Below the pieces are notes generated by a model, which had not been told where the DNA came from, ran no database searches, and saw only the letters and a program-made list of their open reading frames with translations. From assembly GCA_964443885.1 (NCBI GenBank), contig CAYUES010000013.1:1-22984 (forward strand): 22,984 nucleotides of DNA. Direction: 5' to 3'. Position numbers and translations under genes: made by a program. Of the stretch, positions 14,725 through 21,959 are shown one piece after another (the first letter of the stretch is position 1; every line of letters begins with the position of its first letter). Source of the stretch: OMIS01 sp964443885. Lineage in GTDB: Bacteria; Patescibacteriota; Microgenomatia; UBA1400; PJMF01.

Positions 14725-14761
14725 TATAATTAAGCCAACCTTAAGCAAAAAACCGTACACT
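14725..14761 (+). promoter_or_regulatory. TTAAG direct-repeat promoter of the response regulator gene
   Basis: TTAAGC (14730-14735), five bases, TTAAGC (14741-14746), a 9-nt gap and TACACT (14756-14761), with 7 nt to ATG 14769. Repeat period (11 bp) and gap to the -10 box (9 nt) equal those before the secreted protein gene, which suggests autoregulation and leaderless translation. A TATAAT (14725-14730) overlapping the first repeat could be a second promoter that the bound regulator would block. Confidence 0.55.
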
Positions 14762-14768
14762 ACAACCT

Positions 14769-15443
14769 ATGCGAATACTGATTATTGAAGATGAAGTTAA
14801 GTTGGCACAAGCCATGAAACGAGCACTAGAACTGCAAAAATATGCTGTTGATATCGTGCACGATGGTGAAGCAGGCTTGGACTTGGTAGTTGGTGAAAAA
14901 CCTGACTTGCTCGTTTTAGATATTATGTTGCCAAGTAAAAATGGAATTGAAATCTGTAAAGAGTTACGCGCTCAAAATAATATGATTCCGATCTTGATGC
15001 TGACTGCCAAAGGGCAAGTTACTGATAAAGTTACTGGCCTAGACGTGGGCGCTGATGACTACATGGTTAAGCCATTTTCACTTGAAGAACTATTTGCTAG
15101 AATTCGGGCACTACTGCGTCGTCCTAATCAAACTCAAAATACCGTATTAAAAATTATGGATCTGACACTGAATCTTAAAACAATGACTGTCAAGCGCAAC
15201 GATACAGCTATTGCCTTATCTTCAAAAGAGTTTGCTTTACTCGAATACTTACTTCGTAATGCCAATACCGTCATTTCAAAAGAAAAGTTAGTTCATCATG
15301 TTTGGGACTACGATGCAGATATTTTGCCAAGCACTGTAGAAGTCCACATCAAACACTTGCGCGATAAAATAGATGCTCCTTTTAAAAAACCGCTCATTCA
15401 TACTGTACGTGGCTTTGGGTACAAAATATCAGACACACACTGA
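14769..15443 (+). CDS. OmpR/PhoB-family response regulator
   Basis: This is a 224-residue two-domain regulator. The receiver domain has the acidic pair Glu7-Asp8, phospho-acceptor Asp51 (LVLDIMLP), Thr79 and Lys101 (VKPF). The C-terminal winged-helix domain (about 130-222) has LSSKEFALLEYLLRN, the STVEVHIKHLRDKID recognition-helix region and the final HTVRGFGYKI. All key residues are intact. The sensor kinase gene follows after 34 nt, so the two form a classic pair resembling CpxRA or PhoPQ in layout; I would not name it more closely. Members of this family bind direct repeats with an 11-bp period, which fits the TTAAG repeats upstream. Confidence 0.96.
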   Translation: MRILIIEDEVKLAQAMKRALELQKYAVDIVHDGEAGLDLVVGEKPDLLVLDIMLPSKNGIEICKELRAQNNMIPILMLTAKGQVTDKVTGLDVGADDYMVKPFSLEELFARIRALLRRPNQTQNTVLKIMDLTLNLKTMTVKRNDTAIALSSKEFALLEYLLRNANTVISKEKLVHHVWDYDADILPSTVEVHIKHLRDKIDAPFKKPLIHTVRGFGYKISDTH

Positions 15444-15477
15444 GAATGATGACTGGTACTCAGCTTGATTGGCTCCT

Positions 15478-16488
15478 ATGTTTAACTCAGCTCGTCTCAA
15501 ATTAACTGCCTGGTATGTTCTGATTTTAATGTCGGTCAGTTTTTTATTTAGTATTGCTTTTTACCAAGTTTCAACACGCGAAATCCAGCAGCTCATCGAC
15601 CGAATTGAGTACGACGAATCACGAGCTGATGCGATTATTTTTAAACGTCCCCACTTGCCACCACATATTTTAACTTTAGAAGAATTATATGGCGTTAAAA
15701 ATAGAATCGGTATTAATCTTATGATTATTAATATTGGTATTCTTACGGTAGCCGGTGGCGCTAGTTATTTTTTGGCGGCCAAAACGTTACAACCAATTCA
15801 AGAAATGGTAGATGAACAAAACCAGTTTATTTCTGACGCTTCGCACGAGTTGCGTACTCCTATCGCCACTCTGAGAGCGGAAATTGAAGGCAAGTTACTT
15901 GAAAAAAGAATTACCGACCCACAAGCTCGCGCCGTACTAAAGAGTAACTTAGAAGAAGTCAATACTTTACAAGAACTTTCAAATAACCTGCTTCTACTCG
16001 CACAGAGTCCCGGAATTTTAAAACAGCATCTGCATGAAAAAGTATCGCTACGTGAAGTACTTACCAAAGCTCAAAAGAAAGTTGCTGCATTGGCTAAGGA
16101 GAAAAAAATAAAAGTTGCTGCTTCAATTGCTGAAGCACAAATCGCTGGCAATAGTAGTGGGTTAACCGAGGTTTTTGTAATTCTGTTAGATAATGCTATT
16201 AAATATAGCCCACCCAAATCACAGATTATTCTTAGCAATACTGTTACCAAAGTAAAGACTGTTATCACTGTCAGTGATACTGGCAGTGGTATTCCTGCGC
16301 AAGACATACCGTATATCTTCAATCGTTTTTATCGCGCTGATAAATCTCGTTCGCTTGCGGATGGCTATGGTTTGGGCTTAGCAATTGCCCAGAAAATTAT
16401 TACCGCCCATGGTGGTCAAATTCGAGTCAAGAGTACGTCTCCAAGCGGAAGTACCTTTGTTGTTGAACTGCCGCTATCGACCTCCTAA
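15478..16488 (+). CDS. Sensor histidine kinase, partner of the OmpR-type regulator
   Basis: This 336-residue membrane kinase has helix 1 at about 9-30, a short outer loop of about 48 residues with an acidic patch (DRIEYDESRADA) and a proline-rich part, and helix 2 at about 79-101. The HisKA motif FISDASHELRTPIATL places phospho-acceptor His at residue 123. The ATPase domain contains LLDNAIKYSP, DTGSGIP, FNRFYRAD and GYGLGLAIA. No HAMP or PAS domain is obvious. The acidic outer loop is the sort of surface PhoQ uses to bind divalent cations, but that is only suggestive. ATG 15478 is chosen; an in-frame TTG three codons upstream is possible. There is no Shine-Dalgarno sequence. Confidence 0.94.
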   Translation: MFNSARLKLTAWYVLILMSVSFLFSIAFYQVSTREIQQLIDRIEYDESRADAIIFKRPHLPPHILTLEELYGVKNRIGINLMIINIGILTVAGGASYFLAAKTLQPIQEMVDEQNQFISDASHELRTPIATLRAEIEGKLLEKRITDPQARAVLKSNLEEVNTLQELSNNLLLLAQSPGILKQHLHEKVSLREVLTKAQKKVAALAKEKKIKVAASIAEAQIAGNSSGLTEVFVILLDNAIKYSPPKSQIILSNTVTKVKTVITVSDTGSGIPAQDIPYIFNRFYRADKSRSLADGYGLGLAIAQKIITAHGGQIRVKSTSPSGSTFVVELPLSTS

Positions 16489-16521
16489 GTTAGCAAAAGA
16501 AGCGATTTTAAAGATAAGTAA

Positions 16522-16567
16522 TCCCACACGAGGTGCAGTGAAGGAGGAGGAAGCACCATGTGTGGGA
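16522..16567 (+). other. Long stem-loop with Shine-Dalgarno-like loop
   Basis: TCCCACAC (16522-16529) pairs with GTGTGGGA (16560-16567), and after a small internal loop GGTGC (16532-16536) pairs with GCACC (16553-16557). The 16-nt apical loop is purine-only apart from one T and contains GGAGGAGG. There is no T tract, so it is not an ordinary terminator. An ATG at 16558 lies in the 3' arm seven to eight bases after the loop's GGAGG, but the 65-codon frame behind it runs antisense into hxlR and does not look like a protein. The rest of the 200-nt gap (16489-16688) holds only a small ATACAT/ATGTAT hairpin near 16600-16620. Confidence 0.5.
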
Positions 16568-16688
16568 AAGATGAGGTGTCTGTGGCATTTTATTCTACTA
16601 CATACATCTCAAATATGTATATCAATAAGTGGTGTGTGAAAAAAATACTTCAGAAAATAGTGCTAAATGCGTATGCTTTTGTAGAACT

Positions 16689-17012
16689 TTATACAGCTGA
16701 ATGGTACTTTGCACCCCAGTCAGCCATTTGTTGTAAAATCCCCGCAAAATCCTGACCTTTTTGTGTCAGGCTATAGTTAGGATACGAAACCGCTTGAGAA
16801 GTTTGACTCTTTGCAACTACGAAACAGTGTTCGAGTTTATTGAGGCGTTGTGAAAGTGTCCGTGGACTAATGCCTGGCAGCGCATGTTGCAACTGATTAA
16901 ACCGCTTACTACCGTAGTACAGTTCACGAATAATTAAGGCAGTCCACTTTTCCCCAATGATCTGGAGAGCAGCTTGAATACAACCGGGTTTTTCTTCAAA
17001 GTTTTCAGGCAT
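16689..17012 (-). CDS. HxlR-family transcriptional regulator
   Basis: This 107-residue winged-helix repressor has the family's N-terminal Cys (Cys11, PGCIQAALQIIGEKW) followed by WTALIIRELYYGSKRFNQLQHALPGISPRTLSQRLNKLE, the HxlR core, and YSLTQKGQDFAGILQQMADW at the end. In relatives such as YodB the N-terminal Cys senses quinones or diamide, and a second Cys (about residue 63) is present here. Start ATG 17012 has AGGTAGGA directly upstream. It is divergent from an FMN reductase gene across two palindromic sites, the standard arrangement for repressor and target. I infer that it represses both genes until electrophile or oxidative stress. Confidence 0.93.
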   Translation of the reverse strand: MPENFEEKPGCIQAALQIIGEKWTALIIRELYYGSKRFNQLQHALPGISPRTLSQRLNKLEHCFVVAKSQTSQAVSYPNYSLTQKGQDFAGILQQMADWGAKYHSAV

Positions 17013-17036
17013 TCCTACCTTTTTCTTACTTAAATC

Positions 17037-17053
17037 ACTTTACTTTGTATAGT
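17037..17053. promoter_or_regulatory. Operator O1, near-perfect 17-bp palindrome
   Basis: ACTTTACTTTGTATAGT matches the reverse complement of operator O2 at 16 of 17 positions. It lies 24 bp before the hxlR start codon and 64 bp before the reductase gene, where a repressor could block the hxlR promoter. Confidence 0.6.
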
Positions 17054-17070
17054 ATTGGGTGTAGTATATC

Positions 17071-17087
17071 ACTATACAAAGTATAGT
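17071..17087. promoter_or_regulatory. Operator O2, perfect 17-bp palindrome
   Basis: ACTATAC-AAA-GTATAGT is a perfect 7-3-7 inverted repeat, 34 bp from O1 centre to centre (about three helical turns). It lies 29 bp upstream of the reductase start and overlaps possible -10 elements. Shape and position fit a dimeric HxlR repressor; two dimers on one face of the DNA are likely. Confidence 0.65.
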
Positions 17088-17116
17088 ATAACATACTCAA
17101 ATACTAAGGAGATTAT

Positions 17117-17692
17117 ATGTCAATTTCAATCGGAGTCATCCTGGGAAGTACCCGGCCACAACGTGCAGGTGAAAATGTTGCGAAGTGGTTTATGGAACAA
17201 ACCAAAGAATTTACAGATGTGAATTTCAAATTTATTGATTTAGCAGAAGTTAATTTGCCATTTCTAGATGAGCCCATCCCCCCTTCGAGTGGTCAGTATC
17301 AAAATGAACATACCAAGCAGTGGTCCAAAACAATTGCGGGCTTAGACGGCTACATCGTGATCACTCCTGAGTACAATCACTCGTTCTCTGCTGTTCTAAA
17401 GAATGCGCTCGATTTTGTGTACCAAGAATGGGCGCGCAAACCGATGGGCTTCGTCTCGTACGGCGCCACTGCAGGCGGTGCACGCGCTGTCGAACAACTG
17501 CGCTTAGTAGCGGTTGAACTCCAGATGGTTCCGATGCGTGAACAAATTATCATTCCTTATATTTGGGAAGCATTTGAAGATGGAAAAATGAAAGACGGCT
17601 ACGTCAAAGGTGCTCTTAAAAAAGTTATGGACGAACTCACTTGGTGGGCAACTACACTTAAGCCAGCCAGAGAAAAATCTGCTGCACAGTAA
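17117..17692 (+). CDS. NAD(P)H-dependent FMN reductase / azoreductase family
   Basis: This 191-residue flavodoxin-fold enzyme has GSTRPQRAGENVAKW (about 10-24), the loop that binds the FMN phosphate, and TPEYNHSFSAVLKNALDF (about 75-92), the second flavin-binding motif of the family. SYGATAGGARAVEQLR (about 115-130) follows. Family members reduce FMN, quinones or azo compounds by two electrons with NAD(P)H. The start has a good Shine-Dalgarno sequence, AAGGAG, six bases upstream. Divergent pairing with hxlR suggests induction by quinones or other electrophiles. It is followed by a strong terminator. The exact substrate cannot be read from sequence. Confidence 0.93.
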   Translation: MSISIGVILGSTRPQRAGENVAKWFMEQTKEFTDVNFKFIDLAEVNLPFLDEPIPPSSGQYQNEHTKQWSKTIAGLDGYIVITPEYNHSFSAVLKNALDFVYQEWARKPMGFVSYGATAGGARAVEQLRLVAVELQMVPMREQIIIPYIWEAFEDGKMKDGYVKGALKKVMDELTWWATTLKPAREKSAAQ

Positions 17693-17736
17693 CTGTACCT
17701 AACAATCTAACTAATACGGTATAAATAGCTGTACGA

Positions 17737-17767
17737 AAGCGCCCTCTGGAACAGAGGGCGCTTATTT
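17737..17767 (+). terminator. Intrinsic terminator after the FMN reductase gene
   Basis: AAGCGCCCTCTG (17737-17748) pairs with CAGAGGGCGCTT (17752-17763) around a GAA loop, a perfect 12-bp stem followed by ATTT. On the opposite strand the stem is followed by a short TTT only. Confidence 0.85.
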
Positions 17768-17777
17768 GGACTTCCAG

Positions 17778-17823
17778 TTGACGATACTGTCGGTTCTCTT
17801 TTTGAAAGAACTCGAGTAGTCAA
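17778..17823 (-). other. Imperfect long hairpin just after the secreted jelly-roll gene
   Basis: TTGAC (17778-17782), TACT (17785-17788) and GTTCT (17793-17797) pair in order with AGAAC (17807-17811), AGTA (17815-17818) and GTCAA (17819-17823). It begins 10 nt after the stop codon of the minus-strand gene and may form its 3' end, but there is no T tract on the minus strand. Confidence 0.35.
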
Positions 17824-17832
17824 TTCAGGTAA

Positions 17833-19014
17833 CTAGAATACTAACTTCACCAGAATTGTGTTGTACAACTTCTTGAGATAGTTGATATTCTTGTTCGTCT
17901 TTGGCGCACCAAAGTACTCAAGAGTCTTGTTTGCAAAGTCTTCAGCGTTATGAGCTGGTGCTGGAGTTGCAGTTGGACTTGGAGTCACAGTGGGATGTGG
18001 ACTGTGAGTTGGTTCTGGCAATGATCCCATTGGCTTGTTGATTCTCAAGTTATCCCAGTGAAAACGCACAGTTTTCGCTGGTTCTCTCCAGGTCATTGAA
18101 GCCATGTAGACGTAATTATTACCAGTCACTAACTCAGCAGGCATTGCCAAGCCAGTTTGTGACCAGTATTTATGTCCATTCACATATAAAGTCACTGAGT
18201 TAGCAGTAACTTCCCAACGGAAGTCATCGCGACAGCCCATATCTTGAGCATCTGCGGGACAGACGCGCCAGACATTTTCTAGTTCACCCCATGGTCCGCC
18301 ACCGAAGTTTTCAGTGCCAGCCATCTGCCAGAAAGATGCTTCCCATTCACGTTCGCCATCTGGTCTAAACAAAGCAACGATTGGTAAGCGATCAGCTTGC
18401 ATACGCATTCCTAAAGACCAGTGACCAGTGAACTGTTCATCACCGTATAAGCCTTTAAAGTAGTCTGTATGAGGAGCATCGGCAGTCGTCAAAATGACCT
18501 CATGCCAGTTATTTCCGGTATAGTCTTCGTGACCTGCAGAAACAACGTTTTCAACAGAAAGCATGCCGTTTTGGAACGTAAATGATTGGTTGGGACGAAT
18601 CATCGCACCGCCAACATTACCACCAGGATATTGATCATCGACTGCGTTTGGCGCAATATCGACCATCCAGTGATCATTGTGCAACCAGTGCTTGGACTGT
18701 TCAATACCACCTAAGTTGTCGTAAACCTGGTATGAACTGGTTGGAAATGGGGCTTCAAGCAAACCATGATTGAAGTCATCCACCCAAGTATTGCCAGCTG
18801 CAGCTGCAGTGTCTTTTCCTTCACCTTGTAAAATACAAAAAATTGAGCGGGATTGGGCTGCTGTTGAAGTAAGCGGAATTGTGTCAGACCAGCAAGATTG
18901 AGATTGAGCGAACGTCTTGGCAGCTGGAACTAAGAGGGCTACTCCTAGAATTACCGCACTTAGACTTAAGCCAACTCGTTTAGTCAGTGTCATTTTATTA
19001 AACAGTTTTACCAT
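17833..19014 (-). CDS. Secreted concanavalin A-like (jelly-roll) protein with Pro/Thr linker
   Basis: This 393-residue exported protein has a Sec signal peptide (basic start, hydrophobic 14-30, cleavage near Thr-Phe-Ala at 34-36). It continues with a Cys-containing stretch and a large aromatic, Gly-rich beta domain (about 70-330) with HWSLGMRMQ, ALFRPDGEREWEASFWQ and VTLYVNGHKYW, which read like a jelly-roll carbohydrate-binding or GH16-like fold; I cannot see a firm GH16 catalytic motif. A Pro/Thr/Ser/His linker (about 331-356) and a short C-terminal region ending NYLKKLYNTILVKLVF follow. Start ATG 19014 has GGAAAGG upstream; an upstream in-frame ATG lacks one and would break the signal peptide. 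Function is unknown; a role in binding or modifying surface or host polysaccharide is an inference. Confidence 0.8.
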   Translation of the reverse strand: MVKLFNKMTLTKRVGLSLSAVILGVALLVPAAKTFAQSQSCWSDTIPLTSTAAQSRSIFCILQGEGKDTAAAAGNTWVDDFNHGLLEAPFPTSSYQVYDNLGGIEQSKHWLHNDHWMVDIAPNAVDDQYPGGNVGGAMIRPNQSFTFQNGMLSVENVVSAGHEDYTGNNWHEVILTTADAPHTDYFKGLYGDEQFTGHWSLGMRMQADRLPIVALFRPDGEREWEASFWQMAGTENFGGGPWGELENVWRVCPADAQDMGCRDDFRWEVTANSVTLYVNGHKYWSQTGLAMPAELVTGNNYVYMASMTWREPAKTVRFHWDNLRINKPMGSLPEPTHSPHPTVTPSPTATPAPAHNAEDFANKTLEYFGAPKTNKNINYLKKLYNTILVKLVF

Positions 19015-19063
19015 GATTACACACCTTTCCTGAATATTTAATACGTAGTATACACCGCGGCCT

Positions 19064-19092
19064 ATTATTAGCATGGTTCACCGATTTGTCAA
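19064..19092 (-). promoter_or_regulatory. Promoter of the secreted jelly-roll gene
   Basis: On the minus strand a perfect TTGACA (19092-19087), a 17-nt spacer and AATAAT (19069-19064). A second possible -10, TATACT, lies about 18 nt further downstream. The leader is roughly 45 nt and includes the Shine-Dalgarno sequence. It is divergent from mgtE. Confidence 0.55.
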
Positions 19093-19133
19093 ATCTGCTG
19101 CGATGCTTATCTACAATAAACTCACCTCTTTAC

Positions 19134-19164
19134 TTACAGCGATTTCTGCTGAACAATCTATATA
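19134..19164 (+). promoter_or_regulatory. Weak candidate promoter of mgtE, close to the start codon
   Basis: TTACAG (19134-19139) is followed after 18-19 nt by CTATAT/TATATA (19158-19164), which ends 4-5 nt before ATG 19169. No Shine-Dalgarno sequence is present. Fits the leaderless pattern seen elsewhere, but both boxes are imperfect. Confidence 0.3.
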
Positions 19165-19168
19165 GATA

Positions 19169-20422
19169 ATGCCAAAAAATCCGTTAGCACCTACTATTCA
19201 CGAGCTTTCCTATAAGCCTACCCAACGGATGGAAATTTTTAGAGATCTTGATTTAGACACCCAGTGTAAAGTCATTAAGCAAACCACCAAGTACATTACG
19301 AGTGATATTCTCAAACGCCTAACTGATGAAGAAATTAGACTAATTCTTGAAAAATTTGATCCCGTTGAAGCCACCGACCTCATTCAGCTGCTGAGTAAAA
19401 AAAGACGAACTCAAGTTATCGAGACTTTAAATGAATTTTTACGCAAAGACTTATCGCTGCTTCTCAGTTTTGATCCTGATACGGCTGCAGGTTTAATGAA
19501 CCTCGATTACATTACCGTTAGTGACGAAGACTCGATTAGTCAAATAGCTGAAAAAGTACAAGTTCATGAGAAAAGAACAGGCAAAGTGCCGACCATTTTG
19601 ATTCTCAAGGAAGATAAGTTACAGGGATTTTTGCCTGTCTATAAGTTAGCGCTCGCCAAACACCATGACAAAGCAAGTGATCACTCAAAAAAAATTGCCA
19701 CCATCAGGCATATTGCACGGCAAAATGAAGTTCTTAATTTTTTCCGCAAACATCCACACAGTAAAGTGGTTGTTCTGGGTGAACGAGAAAACGTCTTGGG
19801 CGTGATTTATTCAGACGATATTATTCGGCTGCTTCAGGAACAAGAAACTTCTTCGCTCTATGATTTTGCCGGTGTGCGGGCTGAAGAATCAATTTACGAC
19901 TCGGTAAAACGCAAAGTAAACTTTCGGTATAAGTGGTTAATCATCAACTTGGGCACTGCCTTTTTGGCTTCATTCACGGTGGGCTTATTTGAAGATGTGA
20001 TTGCTAAGCAAGTGCTCTTGGCAATCTATATGCCAATTGTGGCTGGTATGGGTGGCAATGCCGGCACCCAAACAATGGCGGTGATGGTACGAGGATTGAG
20101 TAATCAAGATTTAGGTTGGCACGAAATCCTTATGATTCTTAAAAATGAAGTCGGCTCTGCCTTTTTTAATGGAGTTATAAACGGCATTATTGTCTTCTGT
20201 ATCGTTGCCTACTTTAACAGCAATCTATTAGTCGCCTCAGTCTTAGCGATTGCGATGATTATTAATTTACTGATTGCGGCTACCTTTGGCACCTTAACTC
20301 CAGCCTTAATGCAACGACTCGGAAAAGATCCCGCTTCTTCTGCTACAATCTTTATTACTACCGCAACTGATATCTTTGGCTTCTTAGCTTTCCTAGGCTT
20401 AGCTACCCTACTTTTGCGATAA
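19169..20422 (+). CDS. mgtE: Magnesium transporter MgtE
   Basis: This 417-residue Mg2+ channel has an N domain of short helical repeats (about 15-115; LTDEEIRLILEKFDPVEATDLIQLL, DPDTAAGLMNLDYITV), a CBS pair (about 116-240) and five membrane helices (about 255-417). The conserved MPIVAGMGGNAGTQTMAVMVRGL and the final FGTLTPALMQRLGKDPASSATIFITTATDIFGFL, with the pore Asp, are present. In the family, Mg2+ bound between the N and CBS domains closes the channel, so it responds to internal Mg2+ directly. The window thus encodes two divalent cation channels, MgtE and CorA. No Mg2+ riboswitch is visible because the leader is too short. Confidence 0.96.
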   Translation: MPKNPLAPTIHELSYKPTQRMEIFRDLDLDTQCKVIKQTTKYITSDILKRLTDEEIRLILEKFDPVEATDLIQLLSKKRRTQVIETLNEFLRKDLSLLLSFDPDTAAGLMNLDYITVSDEDSISQIAEKVQVHEKRTGKVPTILILKEDKLQGFLPVYKLALAKHHDKASDHSKKIATIRHIARQNEVLNFFRKHPHSKVVVLGERENVLGVIYSDDIIRLLQEQETSSLYDFAGVRAEESIYDSVKRKVNFRYKWLIINLGTAFLASFTVGLFEDVIAKQVLLAIYMPIVAGMGGNAGTQTMAVMVRGLSNQDLGWHEILMILKNEVGSAFFNGVINGIIVFCIVAYFNSNLLVASVLAIAMIINLLIAATFGTLTPALMQRLGKDPASSATIFITTATDIFGFLAFLGLATLLLR

Positions 20423-20443
20423 ACCCGTAACACCTAGTAGAAT
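20414..20443 (+). promoter_or_regulatory. Promoter of the FAD oxidoreductase gene inside the end of mgtE
   Basis: TTGCGA (20414-20419), an 18-nt spacer and TAGAAT (20438-20443), with 11 nt to ATG 20455. The predicted leader is only about 4 nt and has no Shine-Dalgarno sequence. The -35 box overlaps the last codons of mgtE. Confidence 0.4.
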
Positions 20444-20454
20444 TCGAACCTGCC

Positions 20455-21909
20455 ATGCTCAATACTTCACCGTGGATTGAACAACTACAGAAAAAACGCC
20501 CTCTTCAAAAACTTGCAGAAAATAAAAGTACTGAAGTTACTATTGTTGGTGCTGGAATTGCTGGAGTTTGCACTGCCTACTTTACGTTACAAAATACCGA
20601 TAAAAACGTTGTTTTAATTGAAGCGGGCAAAGTGGCTCACGGAGCCACTGGTCACAACGCTGGCCAAATGATTAGTTACTTTGAGCAACAGATTGCCGGC
20701 CTCGTAAAAGAATATGGATTGGAGTTAACTGCTGACGCGCAAAATGCCATCGACTCTGCGTGGGACTTGTTAGATGATATTTTTGCCGAGTCCCAAATCA
20801 CCACTCCTTCCGAACAATTTACTGGCTATGCTGGCTGTCAGGATCTAGAAGAAGTTTTAGTTCACTTGGAAAACATCGTTTTTTGTCAGCAAGCTCGCAT
20901 CCGTGTTGAACCACTGATCTTGGCTGAAGATGTTGGGCTGTTAGAAAAAATTCCCCCAAAATACAAAGGTTTGTATACAACGTTGCCACAAGAAGAAATT
21001 TTAAAGTTACTAGAAACTGAAGATACTCGTTTTATCGCGTTGCTCTCTGCACGTAAAGGTTGCATGAACAGTGCGCTTTTTTGTGAAGATGTGTTGGAGT
21101 ATCTGCTTGCTACATTTGCTGATCGATGTATTGTTTTAGAAAACAGTCCCGTCAGTGATGTGCAACTTTTTGAAAATTTTGCGGTACTCAAAGTGCTCGA
21201 TTTTGAAATAAAAACTGAAAAAGTGGTCTTGTGTACAAATGGTTTTGAAAGATTTTCTATCACCAACAAAGTGGGAGCTGATATCAATAAAAACTTTCAT
21301 CATTTAGTCCGTGGTTCCGTGGGCTACATGGCTGCATACTTAGAAGAAGCTGGAAATACTCCGATCGCAATTAGTTATCTACCACCACGATCAAAGCCAA
21401 ATGCTTCTGCTTTTGAAAGTGAGCCATATATTTACTTTACGCGTCGACCATTTGAAGGTGAAGCCAATCAAAAACATAGCTTGATTTGTATTGGCGGTCC
21501 AGAATCCTTAATGGATGATACTAACAATTATCAAAAGGAGCATCCCTACCCTGAAGAAGCACAACAGATGATCGATGACTTTCTGCATAAAACATATAAA
21601 CATGCACCCAAGGGTGATGTTCCGTATAAATATAAATGGCATGGGCTCATGGGCTACACCCCCAATGGTGTGCGCTGCATTGGACCGGAGCCTTTGAATC
21701 CAGTTTTGTTGTACAATTTAGGTTGTAATGGAACAGGAATTTTATCTTCAATTTATGGCGCCAGTAAAACTTCGCACTTTTTGAATGGTATACAAATGAA
21801 AAAATCTATTTTCGATCCCCAAGATTATCGCCAGCATGATGTAGCAGTAACTACTGCCAAATCTGATTCTATTGCCAACAAAGTAAGAAAGTGTTTTAGA
21901 GGCAATTAA
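20455..21909 (+). CDS. FAD-dependent oxidoreductase, DAO family
   Basis: This 484-residue flavoenzyme has the dinucleotide-binding VGAGIAGVCTAYF (GxGxxG, residues 32-37), acidic Glu56 ending the second strand, and the AHGATGHNAGQM loop (61-72), which resembles the 'GASGRNGGQ' of gamma-glutamylputrescine oxidase-type enzymes. The C-terminal MGYTPNGVRCIGPEP and LGCNGTGIL segments complete the FAD fold of D-amino-acid-oxidase-like proteins. It likely oxidises an amine or amino acid; the substrate is not readable. There is no C-terminal Rieske domain and no membrane helix. The gene is 32 nt after mgtE but seems to have its own promoter. Confidence 0.9.
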   Translation: MLNTSPWIEQLQKKRPLQKLAENKSTEVTIVGAGIAGVCTAYFTLQNTDKNVVLIEAGKVAHGATGHNAGQMISYFEQQIAGLVKEYGLELTADAQNAIDSAWDLLDDIFAESQITTPSEQFTGYAGCQDLEEVLVHLENIVFCQQARIRVEPLILAEDVGLLEKIPPKYKGLYTTLPQEEILKLLETEDTRFIALLSARKGCMNSALFCEDVLEYLLATFADRCIVLENSPVSDVQLFENFAVLKVLDFEIKTEKVVLCTNGFERFSITNKVGADINKNFHHLVRGSVGYMAAYLEEAGNTPIAISYLPPRSKPNASAFESEPYIYFTRRPFEGEANQKHSLICIGGPESLMDDTNNYQKEHPYPEEAQQMIDDFLHKTYKHAPKGDVPYKYKWHGLMGYTPNGVRCIGPEPLNPVLLYNLGCNGTGILSSIYGASKTSHFLNGIQMKKSIFDPQDYRQHDVAVTTAKSDSIANKVRKCFRGN

Positions 21910-21959
21910 GTTTTGATTGTAACTGTGCTATTATTCTTGTAGTTGTATACAAGGAAACT

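Noticed and set aside
16522..16567. Integron attC-like site
   Set aside because: No GTTRRRY/RYYYAAC core sequences at the stem ends and no integrase or cassettes nearby.
16558..16755. 65-codon frame with a strong Shine-Dalgarno sequence
   Set aside because: Composition is not protein-like, it runs antisense through the end of hxlR, and its start region is locked in a hairpin. The hairpin is reported instead.
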